Translations under genes and position numbers: made by a program | In this document: one piece after another, positions 1 to 8,676 of the stretch | Layout: every line of letters begins with the position of its first letter | Position numbering within the stretch: position 1 is the first letter of the stretch | The notes under the pieces: generated by a model | What the model saw: only the letters and a program-made list of their open reading frames with translations | Database searches by the model: none | Told to the model about the DNA's origin: nothing | NCBI GenBank assembly: GCA_046348225.1 | Contig: JAXMEQ010000008.1 | Span: forward strand, 124,001 to 188,000 | DNA length: 64,000 nucleotides | Source of the DNA: JAXMEQ01 sp046348225 | GTDB lineage: Bacteria; Pseudomonadota; Gammaproteobacteria; Burkholderiales; Burkholderiaceae_C | Reading direction: 5' to 3'

Positions 1-1452
1 CATGCTGGCCTGGGTACGGAACACGCCGGCATGCAGCTGCATGGTGGCCCGGATGTCGTTGGCCACGTCCTGCGCGTATTCGCCACTGGTCGTGTTGTCC
101 AGCCGGTTCAGGCGCTCCAGCGTGTAGTCAGCCGGGTTGGCCGGCAGGTCCTTGTGGGACTTGGTGCGGCTCGCGAACTCGACAATGTGGTTGCCGGCGG
201 CGCGGCCGAACACCAGCAGGTCGAGCAGCGAGTTGGTGCCCAGCCGGTTGGCGCCGTGCACGCTGACGCACGAGCATTCGCCCACGGCATACAGGCCATT
301 GACCACGGCGTTGTGGCTGTCGGCCGTCTGTGTCACCACCTGGCCATGCACGTTGGTCGGAATGCCCCCCATCTGGTAGTGGATGGTGGGCACCACGGGG
401 ATGGGCTCGCGGGTGATGTTGACGTTGGCGAAATTCACGCCGATTTCGTACACCGAGGGCAGTCGCTTGTGGATGGTGTCCGCGCCCAGGTGGTCCAGCT
501 TGAGCAGGATGTAGTCCTTGTTGGGGCCGCAGCCGCGGCCTTCCTTGATTTCCTGGTCCATGCAGCGCGAGACGAAGTCGCGCGGTGCCAGGTCTTTCAG
601 CGTGGGCGCGTAGCGCTCCATGAAGCGTTCGCCGTTGCTGTTGAGCAGGATGGCGCCTTCGCCACGGCAGCCTTCGGTCAGCAGCACGCCGGCGCCGGCC
701 ACGCCGGTCGGGTGGAACTGCCAGAACTCCATGTCCTCCAGCGGGATGCCGGCGCGCGCCGCCATGCCCAGGCCGTCGCCGGTGTTGATGAAGGCGTTGG
801 TGCTGGCGGCGAAGATGCGGCCGGCACCACCGGTGGCCAGCAGCACGGTCTTGGCGTGCAGCACATGCAGGTCGCCGGTTTCCATTTCCAGCGCCGTCAC
901 ACCCACCACGTCGCCTTCGGCGTCGCGGATCAGGTCCATCGCCATCCACTCCACGAAGAAGCTGGTCTTGGCCTTGACGTTTTGCTGGTACAGCGTGTGC
1001 AGCATGGCGTGGCCGGTGCGGTCGGCTGCGGCGCAGGCGCGCTGGACGGGCTTTTCGCCGTAGTTGGCGGTGTGGCCGCCAAACGGACGCTGGTAGATGG
1101 TGCCGTCGGGGTTGCGGTCGAACGGCATGCCCATGTGCTCCAGGTCGTACACGACCTTGGGCGCTTCGCGGCACATGAACTCGATGGCGTCCTGGTCACC
1201 CAGCCAGTCCGAGCCCTTGATCGTGTCGTAGAAGTGGTAGTGCCAGTTGTCGTCGCTCATGTTGCCCAGCGACGCCCCGATGCCGCCCTGGGCTGCCACG
1301 GTGTGGGAACGGGTGGGGAACACCTTGGACAGCACGGCGACGTTCAGGCCGGCGCGCGCCAGCTGCAGCGAGGCGCGCATGCCCGAGCCGCCCGCGCCGA
1401 CGATGACGACGTCGAACTTGCGGGTGGTGATGTTGTTGCTTGAATAGCTCAT
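1..1452 (-). CDS. sdhA: Succinate dehydrogenase flavoprotein subunit, 3' part cut by window edge
   Basis: Catalytic FAD subunit of respiratory complex II, which oxidises succinate to fumarate on the cytoplasmic face of the inner membrane. The first 484 codons are visible. They show the Rossmann FAD motif GAGGSG (residues 19-24) and RSHT (48-51), whose His50 matches the residue that binds FAD covalently in SdhA. The family motifs GGHTANYG and FHPTG are also present. The ATG at 1452 follows sdhD by 29 bp, so the order is sdhC-sdhD-sdhA, with sdhB presumably beyond the window. The reading frame is intact to the edge. Identification is secure; only the C-terminus, about 100 residues, is missing. 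Confidence 0.97.
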   Translation of the reverse strand, partial: MSYSSNNITTRKFDVVIVGAGGSGMRASLQLARAGLNVAVLSKVFPTRSHTVAAQGGIGASLGNMSDDNWHYHFYDTIKGSDWLGDQDAIEFMCREAPKVVYDLEHMGMPFDRNPDGTIYQRPFGGHTANYGEKPVQRACAAADRTGHAMLHTLYQQNVKAKTSFFVEWMAMDLIRDAEGDVVGVTALEMETGDLHVLHAKTVLLATGGAGRIFAASTNAFINTGDGLGMAARAGIPLEDMEFWQFHPTGVAGAGVLLTEGCRGEGAILLNSNGERFMERYAPTLKDLAPRDFVSRCMDQEIKEGRGCGPNKDYILLKLDHLGADTIHKRLPSVYEIGVNFANVNITREPIPVVPTIHYQMGGIPTNVHGQVVTQTADSHNAVVNGLYAVGECSCVSVHGANRLGTNSLLDLLVFGRAAGNHIVEFASRTKSHKDLPANPADYTLERLNRLDNTTSGEYAQDVANDIRATMQLHAGVFRTQASM

Positions 1453-1481
1453 GGTTCGTGGGTCTCGTTACGGTTTGCGGC

Positions 1482-1847
1482 TCACAGGCGCCACAGCACC
1501 TGGATGGCCCAGCTGGCACAGCCCAGCAGCCAGACGATGGTGAAGATCTGCAGCACCAGCCGTGCACCGACGGGCTTGATGTAGTCCATCCAGACGTCGC
1601 GCATGCCGACCCAGACGTGATAGAGCAGGGCCACGATGACGGCGAAGGTCAGCACCTTCATCCACTGGCTGGCGAAGATGCCGGCCCACTTGTCGTAGCC
1701 GATGGGGCCGCGGCTGAAGATGACCTGCGCCAGCACCACCAACGTGAAGATGGCCATCAGGCCGGCGGTGACGCGCTGGCTGAGCCAGTCACGAAGTCCA
1801 TAGTGCGCGCCGACCACGATGCGCTTGGAGCCGTAGTTCACAGACAT
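1482..1847 (-). CDS. sdhD: Succinate dehydrogenase membrane anchor subunit D
   Basis: Small hydrophobic anchor (121 aa) that with SdhC holds heme b and forms the ubiquinone site of complex II. Three membrane segments can be read at about residues 28-45, 64-83 and 96-118. The signature HVWVGMRDVWMDY contains His77, the likely heme ligand, and the Asp88-Tyr89 pair that corresponds to the quinone-site Asp-Tyr of E. coli SdhD. It starts 13 bp after sdhC ends and is followed by sdhA in the same direction, as expected for the operon. Length and motifs fit the family. Confidence 0.95.
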   Translation of the reverse strand: MSVNYGSKRIVVGAHYGLRDWLSQRVTAGLMAIFTLVVLAQVIFSRGPIGYDKWAGIFASQWMKVLTFAVIVALLYHVWVGMRDVWMDYIKPVGARLVLQIFTIVWLLGCASWAIQVLWRL

Positions 1848-1860
1848 GTTCGTGCTCCCT

Positions 1861-2295
1861 TCAATACAGGCCGAACAGCTTGGCGCCCAGCACGACCGTC
1901 AGGCCGATGCTCAGTGCCAGCGTGGTGACGGCCGAGCTCTTGCCGAACTGCTTGCTCACGGCCTTGTGGCTCACGTCCATCCAGAGGTGGCGCAGGCCGG
2001 CGCAGAAATGATGCAGGTAGGCCCAGATCAGGGCCAGCGCCACCAGCTTGAAGAGCCAGCCCGGAACAAAACCAAGGCCGCTGTTGAAGGCGGCCCTGAA
2101 TTTCGCAAACGAGATTTCGGAGGAGACGGAGACGTCGAACATCCAGATGATGAACGGCATCAGCAGGAACATCAGCACGCCACTGATGCGGTGCAGGATG
2201 GAGACGATGCCCGCAGCCGGCAAACGGTAACTCGGCAGGTCGGTCAGGGCGTTGATGTTGCGGAACTCTGGCCGCTTCTTCACTAGCTCGGTCAT
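1861..2295 (-). CDS. sdhC: Succinate dehydrogenase cytochrome b556 subunit C
   Basis: Membrane anchor of complex II (144 aa) that binds heme b and ubiquinone together with SdhD. The motif HRISG (35-39), with the conserved quinone-site Ser/Arg region, is followed by three membrane helices. HHFCAGLRHLWMD (95-107) carries the conserved heme-side histidines. The start MTELVKKRPE at 2295 is preferred over an upstream in-frame ATG at 2349 because it has a Shine-Dalgarno-like AGGAAAA and gives the usual family N-terminus. It is the first gene of sdhCDA(B) and lies 108 bp downstream of the GntR gene on the same strand. Confidence 0.95.
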   Translation of the reverse strand: MTELVKKRPEFRNINALTDLPSYRLPAAGIVSILHRISGVLMFLLMPFIIWMFDVSVSSEISFAKFRAAFNSGLGFVPGWLFKLVALALIWAYLHHFCAGLRHLWMDVSHKAVSKQFGKSSAVTTLALSIGLTVVLGAKLFGLY

Positions 2296-2403
2296 GGGGA
2301 TTTTCCTGGATGAGATGTAACCGCGTTGTAATTTGACTGAAGCAAACAACCCAAAATTCTATTGCAACGCACAAAACTGACGTGAGGGTTTCATCTTTCC
2401 CGA

Positions 2404-3189
2404 CTAACTCAGGTCGTTGCGGTAGTGGTGGGTGTCCGTGCGGTACAGGCCGCGGCGCAGTTCCATCGGCACGTCGTTGTAGGTGAACGCAACGCGCTCC
2501 ACACTCAGCAGGGGGGTGCCCGCTGGTACGTTGAGCAGCGCCATCTGCGGGGCGTCCGGCACCACCGCGCGGATCTTTTCCTCGGCGCGCACCATGCGCA
2601 CGCCATATTCAAGCTCGAACATGGCGTACGTGGGGCCCTGGTAGCCGGCCAGCTGGTCGGTCGTCAGGCCCTTGAAAGGCACACCCGGAAGCCAGAGGTC
2701 TTCCAGGATGGTGGGCACACCGCCAAATGCCAGCACGCGGCGCGCCTGCACCACCGGGTCGCCCGGGCGCAGCGCGAGCGCGCGCGCCACCTCGGCGCTG
2801 GCGCGCACCCGCCGGCACTCGAGCACCTGGCGCTGTGCCGGGCCTTCGCTGTCGCGGTCGCCGCTGTCGGGCATGAGCTTGAGGAAGCGGTACTGCACGT
2901 GCTGCTCGGCATGGGTGGCCACGAAGGTGCCTTTGCCCTGGCGGCGCACCACCAGGTTTTCAGCCGCCAGCTCGTCGATGGCCTTGCGCACCGTCCCCTG
3001 ACTCACGCGGAAGCGGGCGGCCAGGTCCATTTCGCTGGGGATGGCTTCGCCCGGCTTCCATTCACCGGTTTGCAGGCTCTGCAGGATCAGCCCCTTGATC
3101 TGCTGATACAGCGGGCTGAACGCCGGCGTCGCCAGCATGCCGGCGTCAGCGGCACTGTCAGCGGGCAGGGGCGGGGAAGTTTGGGCCAT
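2404..3189 (-). CDS. GntR-family regulator with UTRA ligand domain
   Basis: Transcription factor of the GntR/HutC type (261 aa). An N-terminal winged helix-turn-helix (about residues 25-93) contains the typical PSEMDLAARFRVSQGTVRKA stretch. It is followed by a UTRA effector-binding domain (about 115-255) that ends in the usual RGLYRTDTHHYRND-type strand. The gene lies between sdhC, downstream on the same strand, and divergent mdh, so a TCA metabolite is a reasonable effector, but that is inference. Its own predicted promoter contains the palindrome TCTTATATAAGA in the spacer, which suggests autorepression. No gene symbol is assigned because orthologues differ in name. Confidence 0.92.
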   Translation of the reverse strand: MAQTSPPLPADSAADAGMLATPAFSPLYQQIKGLILQSLQTGEWKPGEAIPSEMDLAARFRVSQGTVRKAIDELAAENLVVRRQGKGTFVATHAEQHVQYRFLKLMPDSGDRDSEGPAQRQVLECRRVRASAEVARALALRPGDPVVQARRVLAFGGVPTILEDLWLPGVPFKGLTTDQLAGYQGPTYAMFELEYGVRMVRAEEKIRAVVPDAPQMALLNVPAGTPLLSVERVAFTYNDVPMELRRGLYRTDTHHYRNDLS

Positions 3190-3247
3190 GAAGGATCAGC
3201 GTGGCGTCAGGTTGGGGCGGGTTGCAAGGCTGCTTGAAACAACATGA

Positions 3248-3275
3248 ATCATATCTTATATAAGACATAAGACAA
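3248..3275 (-). promoter_or_regulatory. Predicted sigma-70 promoter of the gntR gene
   Basis: Read on the minus strand: -35 TTGTCT (3275-3270), a 16-bp spacer and -10 TATGAT (3253-3248). It lies about 60 bp before the GntR start codon. The 12-bp palindrome described separately occupies the spacer, so a bound dimer would block RNA polymerase. Confidence 0.6.
3254..3273. promoter_or_regulatory. Candidate GntR operator: palindrome TCTTATATAAGA plus tandem ATAAGAC
   Basis: 3254-3265 is a perfect 12-bp palindrome. The half-site ATAAGAC occurs twice in tandem (3260-3266 and 3267-3273), and a near match in inverse orientation lies at 3253-3259. The block falls inside the gntR promoter spacer and ends 4 bp before the predicted mdh -35 box. 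The same 12-mer recurs at 23677-23688. Binding by the adjacent GntR protein is inferred from position only. Confidence 0.6.
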
Positions 3276-3276
3276 G

Positions 3277-3306
3277 TTGACTTCTCAGGGTTTTCGCGGG
3301 TACACT
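3277..3306 (+). promoter_or_regulatory. Predicted sigma-70 promoter of mdh
   Basis: -35 TTGACT (3277-3282), an 18-bp spacer and -10 TACACT (3301-3306). Transcription would start near 3313, giving an mdh leader of roughly 78 nt. The candidate operator directly abuts the -35 box. Confidence 0.55.
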
Positions 3307-3390
3307 TCCGGGCTGTTTTGCACGGCTTTGCCCCTCGCGCAGACCGCTGCCAACGCCGGTTTCACAACACTACCTTCTCGGAGATTCCCC

Positions 3391-4377
3391 ATGAGCAAAA
3401 AGCCCGTCCGCGTTGCCGTCACCGGCGCCGCAGGCCAAATTGGTTACGCCCTGCTGTTCCGCATCGCTTCCGGCGAAATGCTGGGCAAGGACCAGCCGGT
3501 CATCCTGCAACTGCTCGAAATCCCCGATGAGAAGGCCCAGAAGGCGCTCAAGGGCGTGATGATGGAACTGGAAGACTGTGCCTTCCCCCTGCTGGCCGGC
3601 ATGGAAGCCCATGGCGACGCCAACACGGCGTTCAAGGACACCGACTACGCCCTGCTCGTGGGCGCGCGCCCGCGTGGCCCCGGCATGGAACGGGCCGACC
3701 TGCTGGCGGCCAACGCCCAGATCTTCACGGCACAGGGCAAGGCGCTGAATGCCGTGGCCAGCCGCAACGTCAAGGTGCTGGTGGTCGGCAACCCGGCCAA
3801 CACCAATGCCTACATCGCCATGAAAAGCGCGCCGGACCTGCCGCGCAAGAACTTCACCGCCATGCTGCGCCTGGACCACAACCGTGCCCTGAGCCAGATT
3901 GCCGCCAAGACCGGCAAGGCCGTGGCCGACATCGAGAAGCTCACCGTCTGGGGCAACCACTCGCCCACCATGTACGCCGACTACCGCTTCGCCACCATCG
4001 GCGGCGCCAGCGTCAAGGACATGATCAACGACCAGGAATGGAACGCCAACACCTTCCTGCCCACCGTCGGCAAGCGCGGCGCCGCCATCATCGAGGCGCG
4101 TGGCCTGTCGTCGGCGGCCTCGGCCGCCAACGCCGCCATCGACCACATGCGCGACTGGGCGCTGGGCTCCAACGGCAAGTGGGTCACCATGGGCATCCCG
4201 TCAGACGGCTGGTACGGCATCCCCAAGGACACCATGTTCGGCTTCCCGGTGACCACCGCCAACGGTGAATACACCGTGGTGGAAGGCCTGCCGATCGACG
4301 AATTCAGCCAGGCCTGCATCAACAAGACGCTCAAGGAACTGCAGGACGAGCAGGCCGGCGTGGCCCATCTGCTGTAA
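3391..4377 (+). CDS. mdh: Malate dehydrogenase (NAD-dependent)
   Basis: Interconverts malate and oxaloacetate in the TCA cycle. The 328-aa product has the NAD-binding motif GAAGQIG (12-18) and the substrate-binding loop GARPRGPGMER (91-101). It also has VVGNPANTNA and the catalytic pair in LDHNR (Asp162) and WGNHS (His190). This is the cytosolic-type MDH found in many betaproteobacteria. The ATG at 3391 follows a GGAG ribosome site; an upstream in-frame extension to 3277 has no support. It is divergent from gntR and sdhCDA and is followed after 6 bp by the CitE-like gene, so the two are probably cotranscribed. Confidence 0.97.
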   Translation: MSKKPVRVAVTGAAGQIGYALLFRIASGEMLGKDQPVILQLLEIPDEKAQKALKGVMMELEDCAFPLLAGMEAHGDANTAFKDTDYALLVGARPRGPGMERADLLAANAQIFTAQGKALNAVASRNVKVLVVGNPANTNAYIAMKSAPDLPRKNFTAMLRLDHNRALSQIAAKTGKAVADIEKLTVWGNHSPTMYADYRFATIGGASVKDMINDQEWNANTFLPTVGKRGAAIIEARGLSSAASAANAAIDHMRDWALGSNGKWVTMGIPSDGWYGIPKDTMFGFPVTTANGEYTVVEGLPIDEFSQACINKTLKELQDEQAGVAHLL

Positions 4378-4383
4378 AGCGAC

Positions 4384-5373
4384 GTGAAGCATCCGCGTGA
4401 CGTGTTGCTGGGGTCGCAGGCCGCGGGCATGTTCCTGCCCGTGTGCGACCACTACAGCGGCGTCGAGGCACGGATGCGCAAGAGCCTGCAGTTGCAGGCG
4501 GAGATGCGCGAAGAGTTCGGCGCCTGCGTGTTTGACGTGACGCTGGACTGCGAAGACGGCGCGCCCGTGGGCGGCGAGGCCGACCATGCGGCCCTGGTGG
4601 TGGCGCTGGTCGCGCTGGCCAGCGAGGGCGCCCGGGTGGCGGTGCGGGTCCATCCGGTGGACCATGCCGCGTTTGGCCAGGACGTTGCCACCATTGCCGG
4701 CAAGGTGGGCGACCGCCTGACCCACATCATGGTGCCCAAGGTCGAGTCGGTGCGTGATGTCGAGCAGGCCGTGGCAGCGCTCGACGCTGCGGATGCCCGC
4801 CAGCTGCCGCTGCATGTGCTGATCGAGTCGCCCGCTGCCGTGCATCGGGCGTTTGACATTGCCGCGCACCCGCGGGTGCAGTCGCTGAGCTTTGGCCTGA
4901 TGGACTTTGTGTCTGCCCATGCCGGTGCCATCGCGTCTGACGGCATGTCCTCGGCAGGTCAGTTCAGCCACCCGCTGGTGGTGCGCGCCAAGCTCGAAAT
5001 CGCTGCGGCGGCGCACGCCCACGGCAAGGTGCCCTCGCACTGTGTGGTCACGGAGTTCAGCGACGCGCAGGCCATGCGGGCCGCCGCACGCCGCGCCGCG
5101 CGCGAGTATGGCTACACGCGCATGTGGAGCATCCACCCCGCGCAGATACGGCCCATCCTCGAGGCCTTTGCGCCTGACACGGGCGAGATTGAAACTGCTA
5201 CAAAAATAATAGCGGCTGCCGCACAAGCTGACTGGGCTCCCATCAGTTTTGGCGGCCAGCTGCATGACCGGGCGAGCTACCGTTACTACTGGCAGGTGCT
5301 GGAGAGGGCGCACCAGACCGGAAGGCCGCTGCCCAACGACGTGCGGGGCTGGTTCACGGCCCCGCGGCATTGA
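4384..5373 (+). CDS. HpcH/HpaI aldolase / citrate lyase beta (CitE)-like protein
   Basis: TIM-barrel lyase-family protein (329 aa) related to CitE and malyl-CoA/citramalyl-CoA lyases. Seen motifs are LDCEDG (55-59, metal and CoA region), RVHP (88-91), VPKVES (117-122) and IESP (147-150, with metal ligand Glu148). C-C lysis of a hydroxyacyl-CoA is likely, but the substrate cannot be read from sequence. It follows mdh by 6 bp, which suggests a role near malate metabolism. Residues about 271-286 are encoded by a copy of the window's interspersed repeat (5195-5240), translated in frame; related proteins would be expected to lack or vary this piece. Confidence 0.85.
   Translation: MKHPRDVLLGSQAAGMFLPVCDHYSGVEARMRKSLQLQAEMREEFGACVFDVTLDCEDGAPVGGEADHAALVVALVALASEGARVAVRVHPVDHAAFGQDVATIAGKVGDRLTHIMVPKVESVRDVEQAVAALDAADARQLPLHVLIESPAAVHRAFDIAAHPRVQSLSFGLMDFVSAHAGAIASDGMSSAGQFSHPLVVRAKLEIAAAAHAHGKVPSHCVVTEFSDAQAMRAAARRAAREYGYTRMWSIHPAQIRPILEAFAPDTGEIETATKIIAAAAQADWAPISFGGQLHDRASYRYYWQVLERAHQTGRPLPNDVRGWFTAPRH
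5195..5240 (+). repeat. Interspersed repeat, copy 1 (inside the CitE-like CDS)
   Basis: Diverged copy of the GCTAT-N-ATAGC / CCTCACGCA / GCGGGCT family, here beginning GCTACAAAAATAATAGC. It is translated in frame, starting Ala-Thr-Lys-Ile-Ile-Ala. It has the same orientation and reading frame as the copies inside acnA and the HAD gene. Confidence 0.65.
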
Positions 5374-5395
5374 CAACCATACCGGAGACAACCCC

Positions 5396-5929
5396 ATGAA
5401 AGCCCTCATCGCATCCACCCTGATGGCCCTCGCCCCGGGCCTGGTGCTGGCCCAGACGCCCGCACCGGCCGCGAAGCCCGAAGCCAAGCCTGAAGCCAAG
5501 CGCCCGCTGCCGCGTTCGACCCTCAAGGCCGTGGAAGAAAACACACCCATCGACGAAGACACCAGCGTGACGCTGACGCCCGCCGACATCGAAGTGGCCA
5601 AGCGCGTCTATGTGGGCGAGATCCCCTGCGAGCTGGGGGCCTCGATCAACATCGCGCCGGCACGCCGCGAGGGCTTCTTCCTGGTACGGACCAAGGACAT
5701 GCGGTTCTACATGCACCCGGTGGAAAGCCGCACCGGTGCGATCCGGCTGGAAGACCCCAAGCGCGGCGCGATGTGGCTGCAGCTGGGCAACAAGTCCATG
5801 CTGATGAGCCAGAAGCTGGGCCAGCGCCTGGCCGACGACTGCATGAACCCGGCCCAGCACGCGGTCAACGAAGCCCTCAAGAAGAACCCGGCACCAAGCT
5901 TGCTTGACGCGCCGGCCCCCACCAAATAA
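5396..5929 (+). CDS. Secreted protein of unknown function
   Basis: 177-aa protein starting at an ATG behind GGAGA. An N-terminal signal peptide (MKALIASTLMALAPGLVLA, cleavage near residue 19-20) leads into a short Ala/Pro/Lys-rich segment with repeated KPEA units. The mature part is alpha/beta-like with two cysteines (PCEL and DDCM) that could form a disulfide. I do not recognise a named domain. It sits between the CitE-like gene and acnB, 22 bp after the former and 33 bp before the latter, all on the same strand. A periplasmic location is inferred from the signal peptide. Confidence 0.8.
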   Translation: MKALIASTLMALAPGLVLAQTPAPAAKPEAKPEAKRPLPRSTLKAVEENTPIDEDTSVTLTPADIEVAKRVYVGEIPCELGASINIAPARREGFFLVRTKDMRFYMHPVESRTGAIRLEDPKRGAMWLQLGNKSMLMSQKLGQRLADDCMNPAQHAVNEALKKNPAPSLLDAPAPTK

Positions 5930-5962
5930 CCGAACGCCCCTGATTGAACGGAGAGAAAAGCC

Positions 5963-8560
5963 ATGTTGAAAGCCTATCGTGAACACGCCGCCGAACGCGC
6001 CGCGCTCGGCATTCCGCCACTGCCCCTGACGGCCCAGCAGACCGCCGACCTGATTGATCTGGTCAAGGCGCCGCCCGCTGGTGAAGAAGCTTTCCTGATG
6101 GATCTGCTGACCCACCGCGTGCCGCCGGGCGTGGACGATGCGGCCAAGGTCAAGGCCAGCTTCCTGGCCGCGGTGGCGCATGGCGACATCTCGGTAGGCC
6201 TGGTCTCCAAGGCCAAGGCCACCGAATTGCTGGGCACCATGGTCGGCGGCTACAACGTCAAGCCGCTGATTGATCTGCTCGACGACAAGGACGTGGCCGC
6301 CACGGCCGCTGCAGCGCTCAAGAAGACGCTGCTGATGTTCGACTTCTTCCACGATGTGGCCGAGAAAGCCAGGGCCGGCAATGCCTTTGCCAAGGACGTG
6401 ATGCAAAGCTGGGCCGATGCCGAGTGGTTCACCAGCCGCCCCGAAGTGGCGAAGAAGATCACCGTGACCGTGTTCAAGGTGACGGGCGAGACCAACACCG
6501 ACGACCTGTCGCCCGCGCCCGACGCCTGGAGCCGCCCCGACATTCCGCTGCACTACCTGGCCATGCTCAAGAACGCCCGCCCTGGCATCACGCCCGAGGA
6601 AGACGGCAAGCGCGGCCCGATGAAGTTCATCGAAGAGCTCAAGAAGAAGGGCAATCTCGTCGCCTACGTGGGCGACGTGGTGGGTACCGGGTCGAGCCGG
6701 AAATCGGCCACCAACAGCATCATCTGGGGCTTTGGTGAAGACATCCCGTTCGTGCCGAACAAGCGCTTTGGCGGCGTGACGCTCGGCGGCAAGATCGCCC
6801 CGATCTTCTTCAACACGCAGGAAGACTCCGGCGCGCTGCCGATTGAAGTGGATGTGTCGAACTTCCACATGGGCGACGTGATCGACATCTACCCCTACGA
6901 CGGCAAGATCGAAAAAGACGGCAAGGTGGCCGCCACCTTCCAGCTCAAGAGCGACGTGCTGTTTGACGAAGTCCGCGCCGGCGGCCGCATCAACCTGATC
7001 ATCGGCCGCAGCCTGACTGCCAAGGCCCGCGAATTCCTGGGCTTGGGCCCCAGCACGGTGTTCCGTCTGCCGACGGTGCCCACGGCGACCAAGGCCGGCT
7101 TCACGCTGGCGCAAAAAATGGTGGGCCGCGCCTGCGGCCTGCCGGTGGTGAATGGCGTGCAGCAGGGCATTCGCCCCGGCACCTACTGCGAACCGAAGAT
7201 GACCACCGTGGGTAGCCAGGACACCACCGGCCCGATGACCCGCGACGAGCTGAAAGACCTGGCTTGCCTGGGCTTCAGCGCTGACATGGTGATGCAGTCG
7301 TTCTGCCACACCGCGGCCTACCCGAAACCGGTGGACGTGAAGACCCACCGTGAGCTGCCGGCCTTCATCAGCAACCGCGGCGGCGTGGCCCTGCGCCCGG
7401 GCGACGGCGTGATCCACAGCTGGCTCAACCGCCTGCTGTTGCCTGACACCGTGGGCACCGGCGGCGACAGCCACACCCGCTTCCCGATCGGCATCAGCTT
7501 CCCGGCCGGCTCCGGCCTGGTGGCTTTTGGCGCCGCCACCGGCGTGATGCCGCTGGACATGCCCGAGAGCGTGCTGGTGCGCTTCAAGGGCAAGATGCAG
7601 CCCGGCATCACCCTGCGCGACCTGGTGCACGCCATTCCCTACTACGCCATCCAGCAGGGCCTGCTGACCGTGGCCAAGCAGGGCAAGATCAACGAGTTCT
7701 CGGGCCGCATCCTGGAAATCGAAGGCCTGCCGGACCTGAAGGTCGAACAGGCGTTCGAGCTGAGCGACGCCTCGGCCGAGCGCTCGGCCGCCGGCTGCAC
7801 CGTCAAGCTCAACAAGGAACCGATCATCGAGTACCTCAACAGCAACATCGTGCTGATGAAGAACATGATCGCCGACGGCTACCAGGACAAGCGCAGCCTG
7901 GAGCGCCGCATCAAGGCGGTGGAGGCCTGGCTGGCCAAGCCCGAGCTGCTGGAAGCCGACCGCGACGCCGAGTACGCCCACGTCATCGAGATCAACCTCG
8001 ATGAACTCAAGGAGCCGGTGCTGTGCTGCCCGAACGACCCGGACGACGCCAAGCTGCTGAGCCAGGTGGAAGGCGTGAAGATCGACGAAGTGTTCATCGG
8101 CTCGTGCATGACCAACATCGGCCACTTCCGCGCGGCGTCCAAGCTGCTGGAAGGCCGGCGCGACATTCCGGTCAAGCTGTGGGTGGCCCCGCCGACCAAG
8201 ATGGACGCGGCCGAGCTCACCAAGGAAGGCCATTACGGCGTGTTCGGCACAGCAGGCGCCCGCACCGAAATGCCCGGCTGCAGCCTGTGCATGGGCAACC
8301 AGGCCCAGGTGCGCGAAGGCGCCACCGTGGTCAGCACCAGCACCCGCAACTTCCCCAACCGCCTGGGCAAGAACACCAACGTGTACCTGGCCTCGGCCGA
8401 GCTGGCGGCGATTGCGTCCAAGCTGGGCCGCATCCCCACGGTGGCCGAGTACCAGGCCGACATGGGCGTGATCAATGCCGACGGCAGCAAGATCTACAAG
8501 TACATGAACTTCGACCAGATCGCCGAGTACAAGGAAGTGGCCGACGGCGTGACGGTGTAA
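5963..8560 (+). CDS. acnB: Bifunctional aconitate hydratase 2 / 2-methylisocitrate dehydratase
   Basis: AcnB-type aconitase (865 aa, the family's usual length) that interconverts citrate and isocitrate through a [4Fe-4S] cluster. The N-terminal HEAT-like domain (about 1-160) and the swivel domain come before the catalytic core, the order that defines AcnB. The cluster cysteines are Cys715 (GSCMTN), Cys773 and Cys776 (PGCSLCMGNQ), matching the E. coli pattern. The start has a GGAGAG ribosome site 9 bp upstream. A strong intrinsic terminator follows the stop codon, so acnB ends the mdh-side transcription unit. A second aconitase gene, acnA, lies at 14004. Confidence 0.98.
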   Translation: MLKAYREHAAERAALGIPPLPLTAQQTADLIDLVKAPPAGEEAFLMDLLTHRVPPGVDDAAKVKASFLAAVAHGDISVGLVSKAKATELLGTMVGGYNVKPLIDLLDDKDVAATAAAALKKTLLMFDFFHDVAEKARAGNAFAKDVMQSWADAEWFTSRPEVAKKITVTVFKVTGETNTDDLSPAPDAWSRPDIPLHYLAMLKNARPGITPEEDGKRGPMKFIEELKKKGNLVAYVGDVVGTGSSRKSATNSIIWGFGEDIPFVPNKRFGGVTLGGKIAPIFFNTQEDSGALPIEVDVSNFHMGDVIDIYPYDGKIEKDGKVAATFQLKSDVLFDEVRAGGRINLIIGRSLTAKAREFLGLGPSTVFRLPTVPTATKAGFTLAQKMVGRACGLPVVNGVQQGIRPGTYCEPKMTTVGSQDTTGPMTRDELKDLACLGFSADMVMQSFCHTAAYPKPVDVKTHRELPAFISNRGGVALRPGDGVIHSWLNRLLLPDTVGTGGDSHTRFPIGISFPAGSGLVAFGAATGVMPLDMPESVLVRFKGKMQPGITLRDLVHAIPYYAIQQGLLTVAKQGKINEFSGRILEIEGLPDLKVEQAFELSDASAERSAAGCTVKLNKEPIIEYLNSNIVLMKNMIADGYQDKRSLERRIKAVEAWLAKPELLEADRDAEYAHVIEINLDELKEPVLCCPNDPDDAKLLSQVEGVKIDEVFIGSCMTNIGHFRAASKLLEGRRDIPVKLWVAPPTKMDAAELTKEGHYGVFGTAGARTEMPGCSLCMGNQAQVREGATVVSTSTRNFPNRLGKNTNVYLASAELAAIASKLGRIPTVAEYQADMGVINADGSKIYKYMNFDQIAEYKEVADGVTV

Positions 8561-8584
8561 GCCGGCTTCGCCTTCGCGCAAGAC

Positions 8585-8609
8585 AAAAGCGGCCTTCGGG
8601 CCGCTTTTT
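8585..8609 (+). terminator. Intrinsic terminator after acnB
   Basis: Stem GCGGCC / GGCCGC (8589-8594 and 8599-8604) with a TTCG tetraloop, extended by A-T pairs and followed by TTTTT. It is 25 bp after the acnB stop codon. Confidence 0.92.
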
Positions 8610-8614
8610 CATTT

Positions 8615-8662
8615 GCTATGCTTTTGATAGAGCCTCACGCAAGTGGGGCGCGGGCTACAGCC
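8615..8662 (+). repeat. Interspersed repeat, copy 2
   Basis: Begins GCTATGCTTTTGATAG, then AGCCTCACGCA and CGCGGGCTACAGCC. It lies between the acnB terminator and the convergent XRE regulator gene, ending 14 bp before that gene's stop codon. Confidence 0.85.
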
Positions 8663-8676
8663 TGTTTTTCCTCGAA

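Noticed and set aside
5354..8581. 1075-codon open frame on the minus strand over acnB
   Set aside because: It is antisense to a complete, motif-bearing acnB gene; high GC leaves few stops in this frame, and the translation is His/Val/Gly-rich without domains.
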